A program made the position numbers and the translations under genes. Shown piece by piece: positions 1-7,521 of a DNA stretch of 30,350 nt (the stretch's first letter is position 1; each line of letters starts with the position of its first letter). Location: positions 1 to 30,350 of the forward strand of contig JBOGDF010000016.1 in NCBI GenBank assembly GCA_050701635.1, given 5' to 3'. The stretch is from WHSM01 sp050701635 (GTDB lineage: Bacteria > Actinomycetota > Actinomycetes > Mycobacteriales > Micromonosporaceae). The notes under the pieces are model-generated. The model had not been told where the DNA came from. It did no database searches and saw nothing but the letters and a program-made list of their open reading frames with translations.

Positions 1-32
1 GTCATGACTGCATCAAGGGCCCCATGATCTTC

Positions 33-95
33 GGTGCGGTGGGTGCGGTGGGTGCGGTGGGTGCGGTGGGTGCGGTGGGTGCGGTGGGTGCGGTG
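33..95. repeat. 9-bp tandem repeat, seven perfect copies
   Basis: Seven head-to-tail copies of GGTGCGGTG (CACCGCACC on the other strand) end 7 bases before the stop of the ammonia-lyase gene. Any transcript running past that stop would carry the repeat in its 3' end. In one minus-strand frame it would read Pro-Thr-Ala repeats, but no gene supports that reading. A variable-number minisatellite is the simplest explanation. Confidence 0.9.
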
Positions 96-102
96 GGCGG
101 GA

Positions 103-1038
103 TCAGTCGGCGAGGTCGGTGGGGCTGGTGTTGGCGCCGCAGAGCAGCACCGCGACCCGTTCCCCAGGCTGTGGGCGGTACGCGCGGGTGAGCAGCGCGG
201 CGAGCGCGACCGCGGCACCGTGCTCCACCACGATCCGCCAGCGCTGCCACAGCAGCCGCCGGGCGTCCAGGATCGCCGCCTCCGGCACCAGCAGGCTCGC
301 CACCCCGGTACGCACCGCGACGTCGTACCCGATCTCGCCCAGCCGCCGGGCGCCCAGCGAGTCGGCGGCGATTCCGGAGACGTCCACGTCCACCGGGCGG
401 CCGGCCCGCAGCGCCTGACGCAGCGTCGGGATCGTCTCCGGCTCCACCCCGACCACCTTCGCCCGCCCCTCCAGCGCCGCCGCGACGCCCGCCATCAGCC
501 CGCCGCCGCCAACCGCCAGCACCACGGTGTCCAGCCCCGGTACGTCCTCGGCCAGCTCCAGCCCGATGGTGCCCTGACCAGCGCAGATCTCCGGCTGGTC
601 GTACGCGTGGCAGAACAGCGCACCGGTCTCGCCGGCCCGGGCGAGCGCGGCGTCGTACGCGTCGGCGTACTGGTCGCCGGCCTGCCGTACGGTGGCGCCC
701 AGCTCGCGCAGGCTCGCCACCTTGAACTCCGGCGCCGTGGTCGGCACGTACACCTCGGCGGCGATGCCGAGCCGCTGCGCCACGTACGCCACCGCCAGCC
801 CCGCGTTGCCCCCGGAGGCGGCCACCACACCGGCGTCGGTGAGCCCGCCCGACTCGGCCGCGGCGAGGATCCGGTTGTGAGCGCCGCGCACCTTGAACGA
901 GCCGGTGTGCTGCAGGCACTCCAACTTCCACCACAGGTCGGTGCCGAACGTGTCGGGCTCAACCGCCATCACGGGGGTACGGCGTACCCGGCCGGCGATC
1001 CGCGCGGCCGCCGTCTCGACATCGGTACGGGTGATCAT
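103..1038 (-). CDS. Threonine/serine ammonia-lyase (PLP-dependent)
   Basis: This 311-residue protein belongs to the fold-type II PLP family that deaminates L-threonine or L-serine to a 2-oxo acid and ammonia. The Schiff-base lysine sits in TGSFKVRGAHN (about residue 51), the substrate/phosphate loop is ASGGNAGLAVAY, and the glycine-rich phosphate-binding loop is VGGGGLMAG. There is no C-terminal ACT domain, so it matches the short catabolic or racemase-like forms rather than the allosteric biosynthetic IlvA. The ATG at 1038 is preceded by an AGGAGAG ribosome site. The gene lies 10 bp downstream of a GntR regulator on the same strand, so the two are probably co-transcribed and the regulator may respond to a related amino acid. 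Serine racemase or a threo-3-hydroxyaspartate dehydratase-like activity cannot be excluded from sequence alone. Confidence 0.88.
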   Translation of the reverse strand: MITRTDVETAAARIAGRVRRTPVMAVEPDTFGTDLWWKLECLQHTGSFKVRGAHNRILAAAESGGLTDAGVVAASGGNAGLAVAYVAQRLGIAAEVYVPTTAPEFKVASLRELGATVRQAGDQYADAYDAALARAGETGALFCHAYDQPEICAGQGTIGLELAEDVPGLDTVVLAVGGGGLMAGVAAALEGRAKVVGVEPETIPTLRQALRAGRPVDVDVSGIAADSLGARRLGEIGYDVAVRTGVASLLVPEAAILDARRLLWQRWRIVVEHGAAVALAALLTRAYRPQPGERVAVLLCGANTSPTDLAD

Positions 1039-1048
1039 GGCTCTCCTG

Positions 1049-1858
1049 TCAGGCGAGGGTGAGGTCGTCGCCGGGCGCCGGCGGGGTGAGGTCGCCGTGC
1101 TGGCCGGGCGCGGACTCGGGCACCCGGTACTCGTCGACCAGCGTGGAGGTCGGGCCGGGCCAGCACAGCTCGGTGACCTCCAGAGTCTGCCCCTCGGTGT
1201 CCCGGGCGAGATGCAGCAGCACCAGCACCGCCGTGTCGGGCCGGATCCGTAGCAGCTGCGCCTCGTCCGGGCTGGCCAGCCGCGCGGTGACCTGGTCGGT
1301 GACCGTGCCGTACCGCCGGCCGGTGACCTCCTCGACCTCCTGGTAGAGCGGTCTGCCGAGCGGCTCCGGCCGCCCCAGCGGGGCGTCGCCGTCCTGCTGG
1401 GACAGCCAACTGACCCCCAACTCGACCGGCTGCTCCCCATCGAGCAGCAGGTGCCGCCGCGCCAGAAGAACCCCTTCCGCCGGTACGCCGAACGCGCGGC
1501 CGACCACCGCCGGGGGCGGCTCGGGGCCGACGGCGTACACCCGTTGCCGGTAGCGGGTGGGCAGCGCCGCGTGGTAGCCGCGTACCGGGCCGTACCGGCC
1601 GCGGGCGAGCTGGGCCAGCCGGCGCCGGGTGCCGCGTACGTACGTCCCGGAGCCCGGCTTGGTGATCAGCGTGCCCTCCAGCCGGAGCTGGTCGATGGCG
1701 CGCTGCACGGTCTGCTTCGCCACGCCGTACCGCTCGGTGAGCGCGGGGATGGACGGCAGCCGTTCCCCGGGCTGGTACGTGCCGGCCGTGATCGCGGTAC
1801 GCAGCGCCGCCGCGATCTGCTGGCTGGGCGGCACCGGCGAACCGGGGTTGATGCTCAC
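1049..1858 (-). CDS. GntR-family regulator (HutC/UTRA type)
   Basis: A 269-residue regulator. The N-terminal winged helix-turn-helix spans about residues 10-75 (QIAAALRTAITAGTYQPGERLPS, then the recognition region RYGVAKQTVQRAIDQL and the wing GSGTYVRG). The rest resembles a UTRA ligand-binding domain (LARRHLLLDGEQPVELGVSWL, then LYQEVEEVTGRRYGTVTDQVTARLAS). The GTG at 1858 has a strong GGAGGTC ribosome site. It lies 10 bp upstream of the ammonia-lyase gene, so it probably controls itself and that gene. The ligand cannot be read from the sequence. Confidence 0.9.
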   Translation of the reverse strand: MSINPGSPVPPSQQIAAALRTAITAGTYQPGERLPSIPALTERYGVAKQTVQRAIDQLRLEGTLITKPGSGTYVRGTRRRLAQLARGRYGPVRGYHAALPTRYRQRVYAVGPEPPPAVVGRAFGVPAEGVLLARRHLLLDGEQPVELGVSWLSQQDGDAPLGRPEPLGRPLYQEVEEVTGRRYGTVTDQVTARLASPDEAQLLRIRPDTAVLVLLHLARDTEGQTLEVTELCWPGPTSTLVDEYRVPESAPGQHGDLTPPAPGDDLTLA

Positions 1859-1883
1859 GTCGGACCTCCGATGGCTCTCCGGG

Positions 1884-1905
1884 TTATAGAGCTAGCATCC
1901 TAGGA
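1884..1905 (-). promoter_or_regulatory. Candidate promoter and operator of the GntR gene
   Basis: Read on the minus strand, a CTATAA -10-like hexamer (1889-1884) lies 26 bases before the GTG start. It is bordered by CTAG-CATC-CTAG (1892-1903), which includes the perfect palindrome TCCTAGGA (1898-1905). AT-rich palindromic sequence is rare in this window, and its place beside the -10 suits an autoregulatory operator. No clear -35 is visible. Confidence 0.4.
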
Positions 1906-1985
1906 AAGCTGGAGTGCGATAACCACAACGACACGCCGGCGCACGGCCGACTCGAAAACCTCAGGTAAGCGGTGCCAACAACCCG

Positions 1986-2861
1986 CTACGGCGTCGCCGG
2001 CCCACCCGCGGACGGGAAACCGCCACCCCGGCGGCGCAGGTACTTCTCGAACTCCCGCGCGATGTCCTCACCGGTGAGCGGCTCGACACCGACGTCGTCC
2101 GCGCGCTGCTCCAGCGCCCGTACGTACTCGGCGATGTCCGCGTCCTGGGTGGTCAAGCTCTCCACCCGCTCCTGCCACTCGGCGGCTTCCTCGGTGAGCT
2201 CACCCATCGGCACCGGCAGGTCGAGCGCCTCCTCGACCCGGTGCAGCAGCGACAGCGTCGCCTTCGGGCACGGCGGCTCGGAGACGTAGTGCGGTACGTG
2301 TGCCCAGAACGACACCACCGACAGGTCCGCCCGGCCGGCCGCGTCGTGCAGCACGCCGACGATCCCGGTCGGGCCCTCGTACTTGGTCTGGGCGAGCCCC
2401 AGCCGGTCCACCAGCGCCTCGTCCGACGAACTGCCCGACACCGGCAGCGGCCGGGTGTACGGCACGTCGGCCAGCAGCGCCCCGAGCAGCACCAGGTGGT
2501 TGACGCCGAGGCTGTGGCACATCTCGAGCACGTCGTCGCAGAACGCCCGCCACCGGATGTTCGGCTCGATGCCGCGGATCAGCACCACGTCCCGCTCGGT
2601 GCCGGCGGGACGGCACACCGAGAACCGGGTGGTGGGCCACTCGATCCGGCGCTGATCACCGTCGCTCATCGTGATCGTGGGCCGGGTGACCTGGAAGTCG
2701 TAGTAACCGTCCGGGTCCAGCTCCGCGATCGGCCGGGCATCCCAGATGTCCTCCAGATGCTCCACCGATGCCGTGGCGGCGTCGGCGGCATCATTCCAGC
2801 CTTCGAAGGCGGCCACTACTACCGGGTCGTTGAGCACGGGAAGGCCGTCGAACTCGGTCAC
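1986..2861 (-). CDS. PAC2-family protein
   Basis: This 291-residue protein matches the PAC2 (proteasome assembly chaperone 2-like) family found across actinobacteria. It begins VTEFDGLPVLNDPVVVAAFEGWNDAADAA and contains the family region VLIRGIEPNIRWRAFCDDVLEMCHSLGVNHLVLLGALLADVP. The C-terminal part is charged and helical and ends in EFEKYLRRRGGG. I chose the GTG at 2861 rather than the one at 2867 because a TAGGCT -10 box ends exactly 6 bases before it, as in several leaderless genes here. Eukaryotic PAC2 helps assemble 20S proteasomes, but the bacterial role is not established. Its nearness to a proteasome locus is suggestive and recalls Rv2125 in M. tuberculosis. Confidence 0.87.
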   Translation of the reverse strand: MTEFDGLPVLNDPVVVAAFEGWNDAADAATASVEHLEDIWDARPIAELDPDGYYDFQVTRPTITMSDGDQRRIEWPTTRFSVCRPAGTERDVVLIRGIEPNIRWRAFCDDVLEMCHSLGVNHLVLLGALLADVPYTRPLPVSGSSSDEALVDRLGLAQTKYEGPTGIVGVLHDAAGRADLSVVSFWAHVPHYVSEPPCPKATLSLLHRVEEALDLPVPMGELTEEAAEWQERVESLTTQDADIAEYVRALEQRADDVGVEPLTGEDIAREFEKYLRRRGGGFPSAGGPATP

Positions 2862-2867
2862 CGGCAC

Positions 2868-2873
2868 AGCCTA
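2868..2873 (-). promoter_or_regulatory. -10 box, leaderless PAC2 gene
   Basis: TAGGCT on the minus strand, followed by 6 bases and then the GTG at 2861. The usual distance from -10 to transcription start puts the first transcribed base at or next to the start codon. Confidence 0.5.
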
Positions 2874-2952
2874 CGTGCCACGCCGCCGGAGCGTGCGGAG
2901 GCATCCGGACACACCTGATCAAGCTGGTCAGATCGGTGGCAGGTCGGGCCGT

Positions 2953-2958
2953 TAGCCT
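2953..2958 (+). promoter_or_regulatory. -10 box, leaderless SDR gene
   Basis: TAGCCT lies 6 bases before the ATG at 2965. No ribosome-binding site is present in between, so a leaderless transcript is expected. Confidence 0.5.
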
Positions 2959-2964
2959 GGACGG

Positions 2965-3762
2965 ATGCCGAGCCCACCCGCTCCAGAACCCGGAAACCCG
3001 ATCCGCCGGTACGCCGGCCGCGTCGCGCTGATCACCGGCGGAGCCCACGGCATCGGCCGAGGAATCGCCGAGCGACTGGCGTCGGAAGGCGCCGCGATCG
3101 TGGTGGCCGACGTGGACACCGACGCGGGCGAGCGGCTGGCGGCCGAGCTGGCGGAGCGGGGCGCCGGTGCCGTGTCGGTCCACTGCGACGTGACCAGCCG
3201 GGAGTCGTTCGACGAGGCGGTCGCCGCGGCGGTGCAGCGTTTCGGGCAGCTCGACGTGCTGGTGAACAACGCCGGCGGCAGCGTACGGACCGGGGATTTC
3301 ACCGACTCCGACATCGAGGCGTGGCACCAGCAGCTGGACGTCACCCTGATCGGGGCGGTGCACGGCGTACAGGCCGCGCTGCCGCAGCTGCTCGCCTCCG
3401 AGCACGGCGGGAACGTGGTCACGATCGGGTCGGTCAACGGGCTGGTGGCGTTCGGGGATCCGGCGTACTCGGCGGCGAAGGCGGGGCTGCAGAGCCTCAC
3501 CCAGAACCTCGCCGCCCGGTACGCCCGCGACGGGGTGCGCTTCAACCTGGTGGCGCCCGGCACGATCCGTACCCGCAACTGGGACGACCAGCCGGGGGTG
3601 CTGGAGGAGTTCGCCGAGCGGATCCCGTTGGGCCGGGTGGGGGAGCCGAGCGACGTGGCGGCCGCGGTCGCCTTCCTCGGCTCCGGCGACGCGGCCTGGG
3701 TCACCGGCGTGGTGCTGCGGGTCGACGGCGGCGTCCTGGTCGGTCCGGCTGCGTACTTCTGA
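2965..3762 (+). CDS. SDR-family NAD(P)-dependent oxidoreductase
   Basis: A 265-residue classical short-chain dehydrogenase. The nucleotide-binding TGGAHGIG motif is at residues 24-31, the acidic end of the second strand (ADVD) suggests NAD preference, NNAG is at 101-104, the catalytic Ser is at 156 and the YSAAK catalytic Tyr168/Lys172 pair follows. The C-terminal LGSGDAAWVTGVVLRVDGG segment is typical of the family. The substrate cannot be deduced. Transcription probably starts at the ATG itself. The gene converges on the helicase gene with only 2 bp between the stops. It shows no operon partner. Confidence 0.9.
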   Translation: MPSPPAPEPGNPIRRYAGRVALITGGAHGIGRGIAERLASEGAAIVVADVDTDAGERLAAELAERGAGAVSVHCDVTSRESFDEAVAAAVQRFGQLDVLVNNAGGSVRTGDFTDSDIEAWHQQLDVTLIGAVHGVQAALPQLLASEHGGNVVTIGSVNGLVAFGDPAYSAAKAGLQSLTQNLAARYARDGVRFNLVAPGTIRTRNWDDQPGVLEEFAERIPLGRVGEPSDVAAAVAFLGSGDAAWVTGVVLRVDGGVLVGPAAYF

Positions 3763-3764
3763 GG

Positions 3765-5477
3765 TCAGCGGCTGCGCTTGCGGACGGTGTAGCGCTCCCG
3801 GCGTACCGTCGGCTTCTTTCCTTTGATGGCGGTACGTTTCAGCGCCGCGATCACGTCGTCGGCGGCCGCCTCGGGCACCTCCACCAGGGAGAACCGGTCC
3901 GCGATCTCGATCGACCCGATCTTGCGCCCCGGCAGCCCGGACTCACCCGCGATCGCGCCGACCAGATCCTGGGGCCGTACGCCGGCGCGCCGCCCGAGCC
4001 CGACGTACAGCCGGGTGACCCGTCCGGCGGGGCCGGGGCCACGGCGCACCTCGGAATCGCCGCGGTCGTCCGGCTGCCGGCGCTCGCGGCGGGACTTCGG
4101 CTCCGGAGCGGGCTTCGCGGCGACGTCGGGGATCTCCTCTTCGTCGTCGGTGGGCCCGGCCTGCGCCTCGTGTGCCAACTTCACCGCCGCCAGCGCGACC
4201 TCCATCAGGTCGTACTCGTCGGTGAGGGTCTCGACCACGACCCGTACGTGTTCCAGGTCGTCTTCCATCAGCGTCTCGTGCAGCGCGGCCCGGGTCAGCT
4301 CGAGGCGCCGGGCGCGCAGGTCGGCGACGGTGGGCACCTTCTCCACCGCGATCCGCTGCTTGGTGACCCGCTCGATCGCCTTCAGCATCCGGTGTTCCCG
4401 GGGCTCGGCGAAGGTGATCGCGACGCCTTCCCGGCCCGCCCTGCCCACCCGGCCGATCCGGTGCACGTACGCCTCCGGCGCGGACGGCACGTTGTAGTTG
4501 ACCACGTGCGTGAGGTGCTCGATGTCGAGCCCACGGGCGGCCACGTCGGTGGCGACCAGCAGCTCCGCGGTCTCGCCGCGCAGCCGGCCCATCACCCGGT
4601 CCCGCTGTTCCTGGCTCATCCCGCCGTGCAGCGCCTCGGCCCGGTAGCCCCGGCCGTTCAGCGTCTGGGTCAGCTCGTCGACCTGTTCCCGGGTACGGCA
4701 GAACACGATCGCCGCCGCCGGCGCCTCCACGTCGAGCACCCGCCCCAGCGCCGCCGGCTTGTGCGCCCGGGCGACCACGTACGCGCTCTGCCGCACCTTC
4801 GGCGGCTCGCCTTCGGGGACGGTGGCGCGGCCCATCTCGATGCGTACCGGGTCGGTCAGGTGGCGGCGCGCGATCGCGTCGATCCGGGACGGCATGGTGG
4901 CCGAGAACAGTACGGTCTGCCGCTGCGCGGGCGTGGTCTCCAGGATCGCCTCGAGGTCCTCGGCGAACCCCATGTCGAGCATCTCGTCCGCCTCGTCGAG
5001 CACGACGGTACGGACTCCGTCCAGCCGCAGCGTGCCCCGCCGTACGTGGTCCAGGGCGCGCCCGGGGGTGGCCACCACCACGTCGACGCCGCGCTTGAGC
5101 GCCTGCAACTGGCGACCGATCGGCTGCCCGCCGTAGATCGGCAACACCCGCGCGCCGAGCTCGCGGCCGTACCGGTGGAACGCCTCGGACACCTGGATCG
5201 CCAGCTCCCGGGTGGGCACCAGCACCAGCGCGAGCGGGTCGACGTCGCGTTCGCCGTCGGGCATCCGGTGCAGCACCGGGAGCGCGAACGCGGCGGTCTT
5301 GCCGGTGCCGGTGGCGGCCTGGCCGAGCAGGTCGTGTCCGGCCAGCAGCGGCCCGATCGCCTCGTGCTGGATCGGGGTGGGCTCCTCGTACCCCAGGCCG
5401 GAGAGCGCGGTGAGCAGCTCGGACCGCAGCCCCAGCGTCTCGAAGCTCGGCGTGCCCTCGGACGGGTCCGATGTCAT
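3765..5477 (-). CDS. DEAD-box ATP-dependent RNA helicase (DeaD/CsdA type)
   Basis: A 570-residue helicase that unwinds structured RNA, probably in ribosome assembly, mRNA decay or cold adaptation. Motifs in order: Q motif EEPTPIQ (31-37), Walker A ATGTGKT (55-61), PTREL (88-92), TPGR (137-140), DEAD (161-164), SAT (192-194), ATDVAARGLDI (309-319) and HRIGRVGRAG (339-348). An acidic-basic linker (about 445-485) leads to a C-terminal DbpA-type RNA-binding domain (RLYVGLGRRAGVRPQDLVGAI, about 489-560) and a basic tail. The open frame extends upstream, but the ATG at 5477 has a strong GAGGAGG ribosome site and the family N-terminus. It diverges from the AlkB gene, and the LexA box between them lies about 40 bp upstream of this start. 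Confidence 0.95.
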   Translation of the reverse strand: MTSDPSEGTPSFETLGLRSELLTALSGLGYEEPTPIQHEAIGPLLAGHDLLGQAATGTGKTAAFALPVLHRMPDGERDVDPLALVLVPTRELAIQVSEAFHRYGRELGARVLPIYGGQPIGRQLQALKRGVDVVVATPGRALDHVRRGTLRLDGVRTVVLDEADEMLDMGFAEDLEAILETTPAQRQTVLFSATMPSRIDAIARRHLTDPVRIEMGRATVPEGEPPKVRQSAYVVARAHKPAALGRVLDVEAPAAAIVFCRTREQVDELTQTLNGRGYRAEALHGGMSQEQRDRVMGRLRGETAELLVATDVAARGLDIEHLTHVVNYNVPSAPEAYVHRIGRVGRAGREGVAITFAEPREHRMLKAIERVTKQRIAVEKVPTVADLRARRLELTRAALHETLMEDDLEHVRVVVETLTDEYDLMEVALAAVKLAHEAQAGPTDDEEEIPDVAAKPAPEPKSRRERRQPDDRGDSEVRRGPGPAGRVTRLYVGLGRRAGVRPQDLVGAIAGESGLPGRKIGSIEIADRFSLVEVPEAAADDVIAALKRTAIKGKKPTVRRERYTVRKRSR

Positions 5478-5517
5478 GGTGGCGCTCCTCCTCGGCCCGG
5501 CCGTCCCGGGCCACGTG

Positions 5518-5533
5518 TGGAACATCTGTTCGA
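5518..5533. promoter_or_regulatory. LexA (SOS) box
   Basis: The 16-mer TGGAACATCTGTTCGA matches 11 of the 12 fixed positions of the actinobacterial LexA consensus TCGAAC-N4-GTTCGA, with a perfect GAAC-N4-GTTC core at 5520-5531. It ends 8 bases before the probable -10 of the AlkB gene, a normal repressor position, and could also act on the divergent helicase. Confidence 0.75.
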
Positions 5534-5541
5534 ATCGGCGG

Positions 5542-5547
5542 TACGAT
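5542..5547 (+). promoter_or_regulatory. -10 box, leaderless AlkB gene
   Basis: TACGAT lies 6 bases before the ATG at 5554, with no ribosome site between. The LexA box sits just upstream, in the -35/spacer region. Confidence 0.5.
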
Positions 5548-5553
5548 CCCCAG

Positions 5554-6186
5554 ATGGCCGTCAACCTACAACCGTCCCTGTTCGACCTCGCAGGCGGCAA
5601 CCGCGACACGCTCGGCGACCTGGCCGGTCTGCGGCGTACGGTGCTGACCCGGGGTGCCTGGGTGGACCTGCTGCCGGGCTGGTTGCCGGGCTCCGACCCG
5701 CTGTTCGAGCGGCTCGTCGCCACCGTGCCCTGGCGTGCCGAGCGCCGCCAGATGTACGACAAGGTGGTCGACGTACCACGGCTGCTCTGCTGGTACGACG
5801 AGCACGACGTACTCCCGGATCCGGTGTTGGCGCAGGCGCGGCAGGCGCTGAGCGCGCACTACCGCGACGAGTTGGGAGAGCCGTTCCGCACCTCCGGGCT
5901 CTGCTACTACCGGGACGGGCGGGACAGCGTGGCGTGGCACGGCGACACCATCGGGCGGGGCAGCCGGGAAGACGTTCTGGTGGCGATCCTCTCGCTCGGC
6001 ACGGCGCGCCGGTTGCTGCTGCGGCCGCGCGGCGGAGGACAGACCCGGAGCTTCGCGCTCGGCCACGGCGACCTGCTGGTGATGGGCGGCTCCTGCCAGC
6101 GCACCTGGGAGCACGCGGTGCCGAAGTCGGCGCACACCGTCGGTCCCCGGGTCAGCGTCCAGTTCCGGCCGCGCGGCGTCGCCTGA
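5554..6186 (+). CDS. AlkB-like 2-oxoglutarate/Fe(II) dioxygenase
   Basis: A 210-residue protein expected to remove alkyl groups oxidatively from N1-methyladenine or N3-methylcytosine in damaged nucleic acid. The iron ligands are H129 and D131 in WHGDTIG and H187 in WEHAVPK. The 2-oxoglutarate-binding arginine is in GPRVSVQFRPRG (R199, with R205 behind it). The substrate-lid region ERRQMYDKVVDVPRLLCWY resembles AlkB/ALKBH2 proteins. An open frame runs further upstream, but it overlaps the helicase start, and only the ATG at 5554 fits the -10 box. The LexA box upstream strongly suggests SOS induction. Length is normal for AlkB. Confidence 0.9.
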   Translation: MAVNLQPSLFDLAGGNRDTLGDLAGLRRTVLTRGAWVDLLPGWLPGSDPLFERLVATVPWRAERRQMYDKVVDVPRLLCWYDEHDVLPDPVLAQARQALSAHYRDELGEPFRTSGLCYYRDGRDSVAWHGDTIGRGSREDVLVAILSLGTARRLLLRPRGGGQTRSFALGHGDLLVMGGSCQRTWEHAVPKSAHTVGPRVSVQFRPRGVA

Positions 6187-6220
6187 CGCGGGTCGGTCGT
6201 CCGGTCCGCGTGACGAGCCC

Positions 6221-6226
6221 TACTAT
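6221..6226 (+). promoter_or_regulatory. -10 box of the small membrane protein gene
   Basis: TACTAT lies 10 bases before the ATG at 6237, implying a leader of only a few bases. No ribosome site is visible. Confidence 0.4.
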
Positions 6227-6236
6227 CCTGCCGCGC

Positions 6237-6722
6237 ATGACATCGCCGACGCCGCCCGTCCCCGAGTCGACCCCGCCTGACGACCCGGCGCCGGGCGCCG
6301 ACGAGCCACTCGTCCTGAGCCCGGAGCAGGTACGCCGCCGGTGGCGGGCCTTCGGGGCCGGCGTGTTCCTGATCTGGGCGCTCTACCTGTACTTGGCCGG
6401 TCCGAGCCTCACCCTCCAGGGACAGGACAATGCCGCCTTCACCGTGCGATGCCAGTCGCTGGCCTCGCAAGGCTTCGACGGGTCGAAATACCTCGACGAC
6501 CAGAACACCGTGTGGACGACGTACCAGGTCACCGACGGTGTGGAGCCCGAGGAAGAGGAGGGTGAGGAGCCGCTCTCGGTGGAGCGCCGGATCATGGAGC
6601 GGTGCGACCGGGCGTTGGTGCACCGCGGCACGATGATCGGTGTGCTCGGGATCCCGATCTCGGTGCTGACGATCGCGAGCCTCCGCCCCTACGCCCGGCG
6701 CGACGAAGACCCGCGCGACTAG
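6237..6722 (+). CDS. Hypothetical protein with two membrane helices
   Basis: I do not recognise a named family. The 161 residues are a proline- and acid-rich cytoplasmic N-terminus (1-30), a first membrane helix (about 40-57, GAGVFLIWALYLYLAG), a roughly 75-residue extracytoplasmic loop with cysteines 72 and 123 that could form a disulfide, an acidic EPEEEEGEEP stretch (103-112), and a second helix (about 133-149) with a short charged tail. The ATG at 6237 is chosen because it follows the TACTAT box and begins a sensible N-terminus. Much longer upstream reading in this frame is antisense to other genes. The gene converges on the DHFR-like gene, 9 bp apart. Confidence 0.7.
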   Translation: MTSPTPPVPESTPPDDPAPGADEPLVLSPEQVRRRWRAFGAGVFLIWALYLYLAGPSLTLQGQDNAAFTVRCQSLASQGFDGSKYLDDQNTVWTTYQVTDGVEPEEEEGEEPLSVERRIMERCDRALVHRGTMIGVLGIPISVLTIASLRPYARRDEDPRD

Positions 6723-6731
6723 GTCCGCGGT

Positions 6732-7376
6732 TCAGCGACCGGTACGGGTGAACGTCACGTGCGTGACTCCGCTGGGCGAGGAGGTGGCCTCGACCTGATA
6801 GTCCTTCTCGAGGCCCTCCAGCCCGTCCCAGAGGCGTACGCCTCGGCCGAGCAGGATCGGGACCACCACGATGTGCATGTGGTCGATGAGCCCGGCAGCA
6901 AAGAAGTCGCGGATCACGGTGGCACCCCCGCCGATGCGTACGTCCTGGCCGCCGGCGGCCTCGCGGGCGGTCTCGAGCGCCTCGGCGGGCGAGGCGTCAA
7001 GGAAGTGGAAGGTCGTGCCGCCCTCCATCTCGATCGACGGGCGTGGGTGATGGGTGAGCACGAAGGTCGGTGTGTGGAACGGCGGGTTGGGACCCCACCA
7101 GCCCTTCCAGTCCGGGTCCTCGTGCCATCCGGGCGGGCCGAACTTGTTCGCGCCCATGATCTCGGCGCCGATCCCCGGACCGTGCTGCGAGGCGAAGACG
7201 TCGTCGACACCGCCGCTACCACCTGGCTCGTCGTGCCCGCGCCACCACCTGGTGGCGAACATCCATTCGTGCAGTCGCTCGCCGGCGTGGCCGAACGGTG
7301 CCTCCCGGCTCTGCACGTCACCGGTGCCGAAACCGTCGAGCGAGATGGCGAAGTTGTGAACGCGAGCGAGTGACAT
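6732..7376 (-). CDS. Dihydrofolate reductase/RibD-like family protein
   Basis: A 214-residue single-domain protein of the DHFR/RibD C-terminal reductase superfamily. The N-terminus RVHNFAISLDGFGTG is the family start, GAEIMGANKFG corresponds to the substrate-pocket helix, and the NADPH-binding region is RIGGGATVIRDFFAAGLIDHMHIVVVPILLGRG. Members are NADPH-dependent reductases, mostly of unknown substrate, and are not the housekeeping DHFR. The ATG at 7376 has an AAGGAGGG ribosome site. No functional partner adjoins it. Confidence 0.88.
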   Translation of the reverse strand: MSLARVHNFAISLDGFGTGDVQSREAPFGHAGERLHEWMFATRWWRGHDEPGGSGGVDDVFASQHGPGIGAEIMGANKFGPPGWHEDPDWKGWWGPNPPFHTPTFVLTHHPRPSIEMEGGTTFHFLDASPAEALETAREAAGGQDVRIGGGATVIRDFFAAGLIDHMHIVVVPILLGRGVRLWDGLEGLEKDYQVEATSSPSGVTHVTFTRTGR

Positions 7377-7471
7377 TGCTGGCCCTCCTTGTGTTGGTGG
7401 AGCTCAGATCAGCTCGGTCATGAAGCGATGATGGCTGCTCACAAGCCATGCCGTAGGTCCTAGCACAGGCC

Positions 7472-7501
7472 GGGGCCGGAACCCGTACGGATTCCGGTCC
7501 C
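7472..7501 (-). terminator. Stem-loop after the ABC exporter operon
   Basis: GGGGCCGGAA and TTCCGGTCCC form a 10-bp stem with one mismatch and a 10-base loop, starting 20 bases beyond the permease stop on the minus strand. There is no T-tract, as is usual for actinobacterial hairpins, so a terminator role is probable but not certain. Confidence 0.5.
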
Positions 7502-7521
7502 GACACCCCTCGCAGACAGGT

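Noticed and set aside
33..95. Pro-Thr-Ala repeat protein from the 9-bp repeat
   Set aside because: The minus-strand frame has no ribosome site or family match and runs through the ammonia-lyase gene out of frame.
3321..6236. A very long plus-strand open frame through the SDR, helicase and AlkB region
   Set aside because: It is antisense or out of frame to genes with clear motifs, is Arg/Pro/Gly-rich, and arises from high-GC third-position bias. Only its last 161 codons (from 6237) form a credible gene.
7318..7506. Small minus-strand frame of 62 codons upstream of the DHFR-like gene
   Set aside because: It overlaps the DHFR-like gene start in another frame, has no ribosome site, and contains the terminator-like stem-loop.
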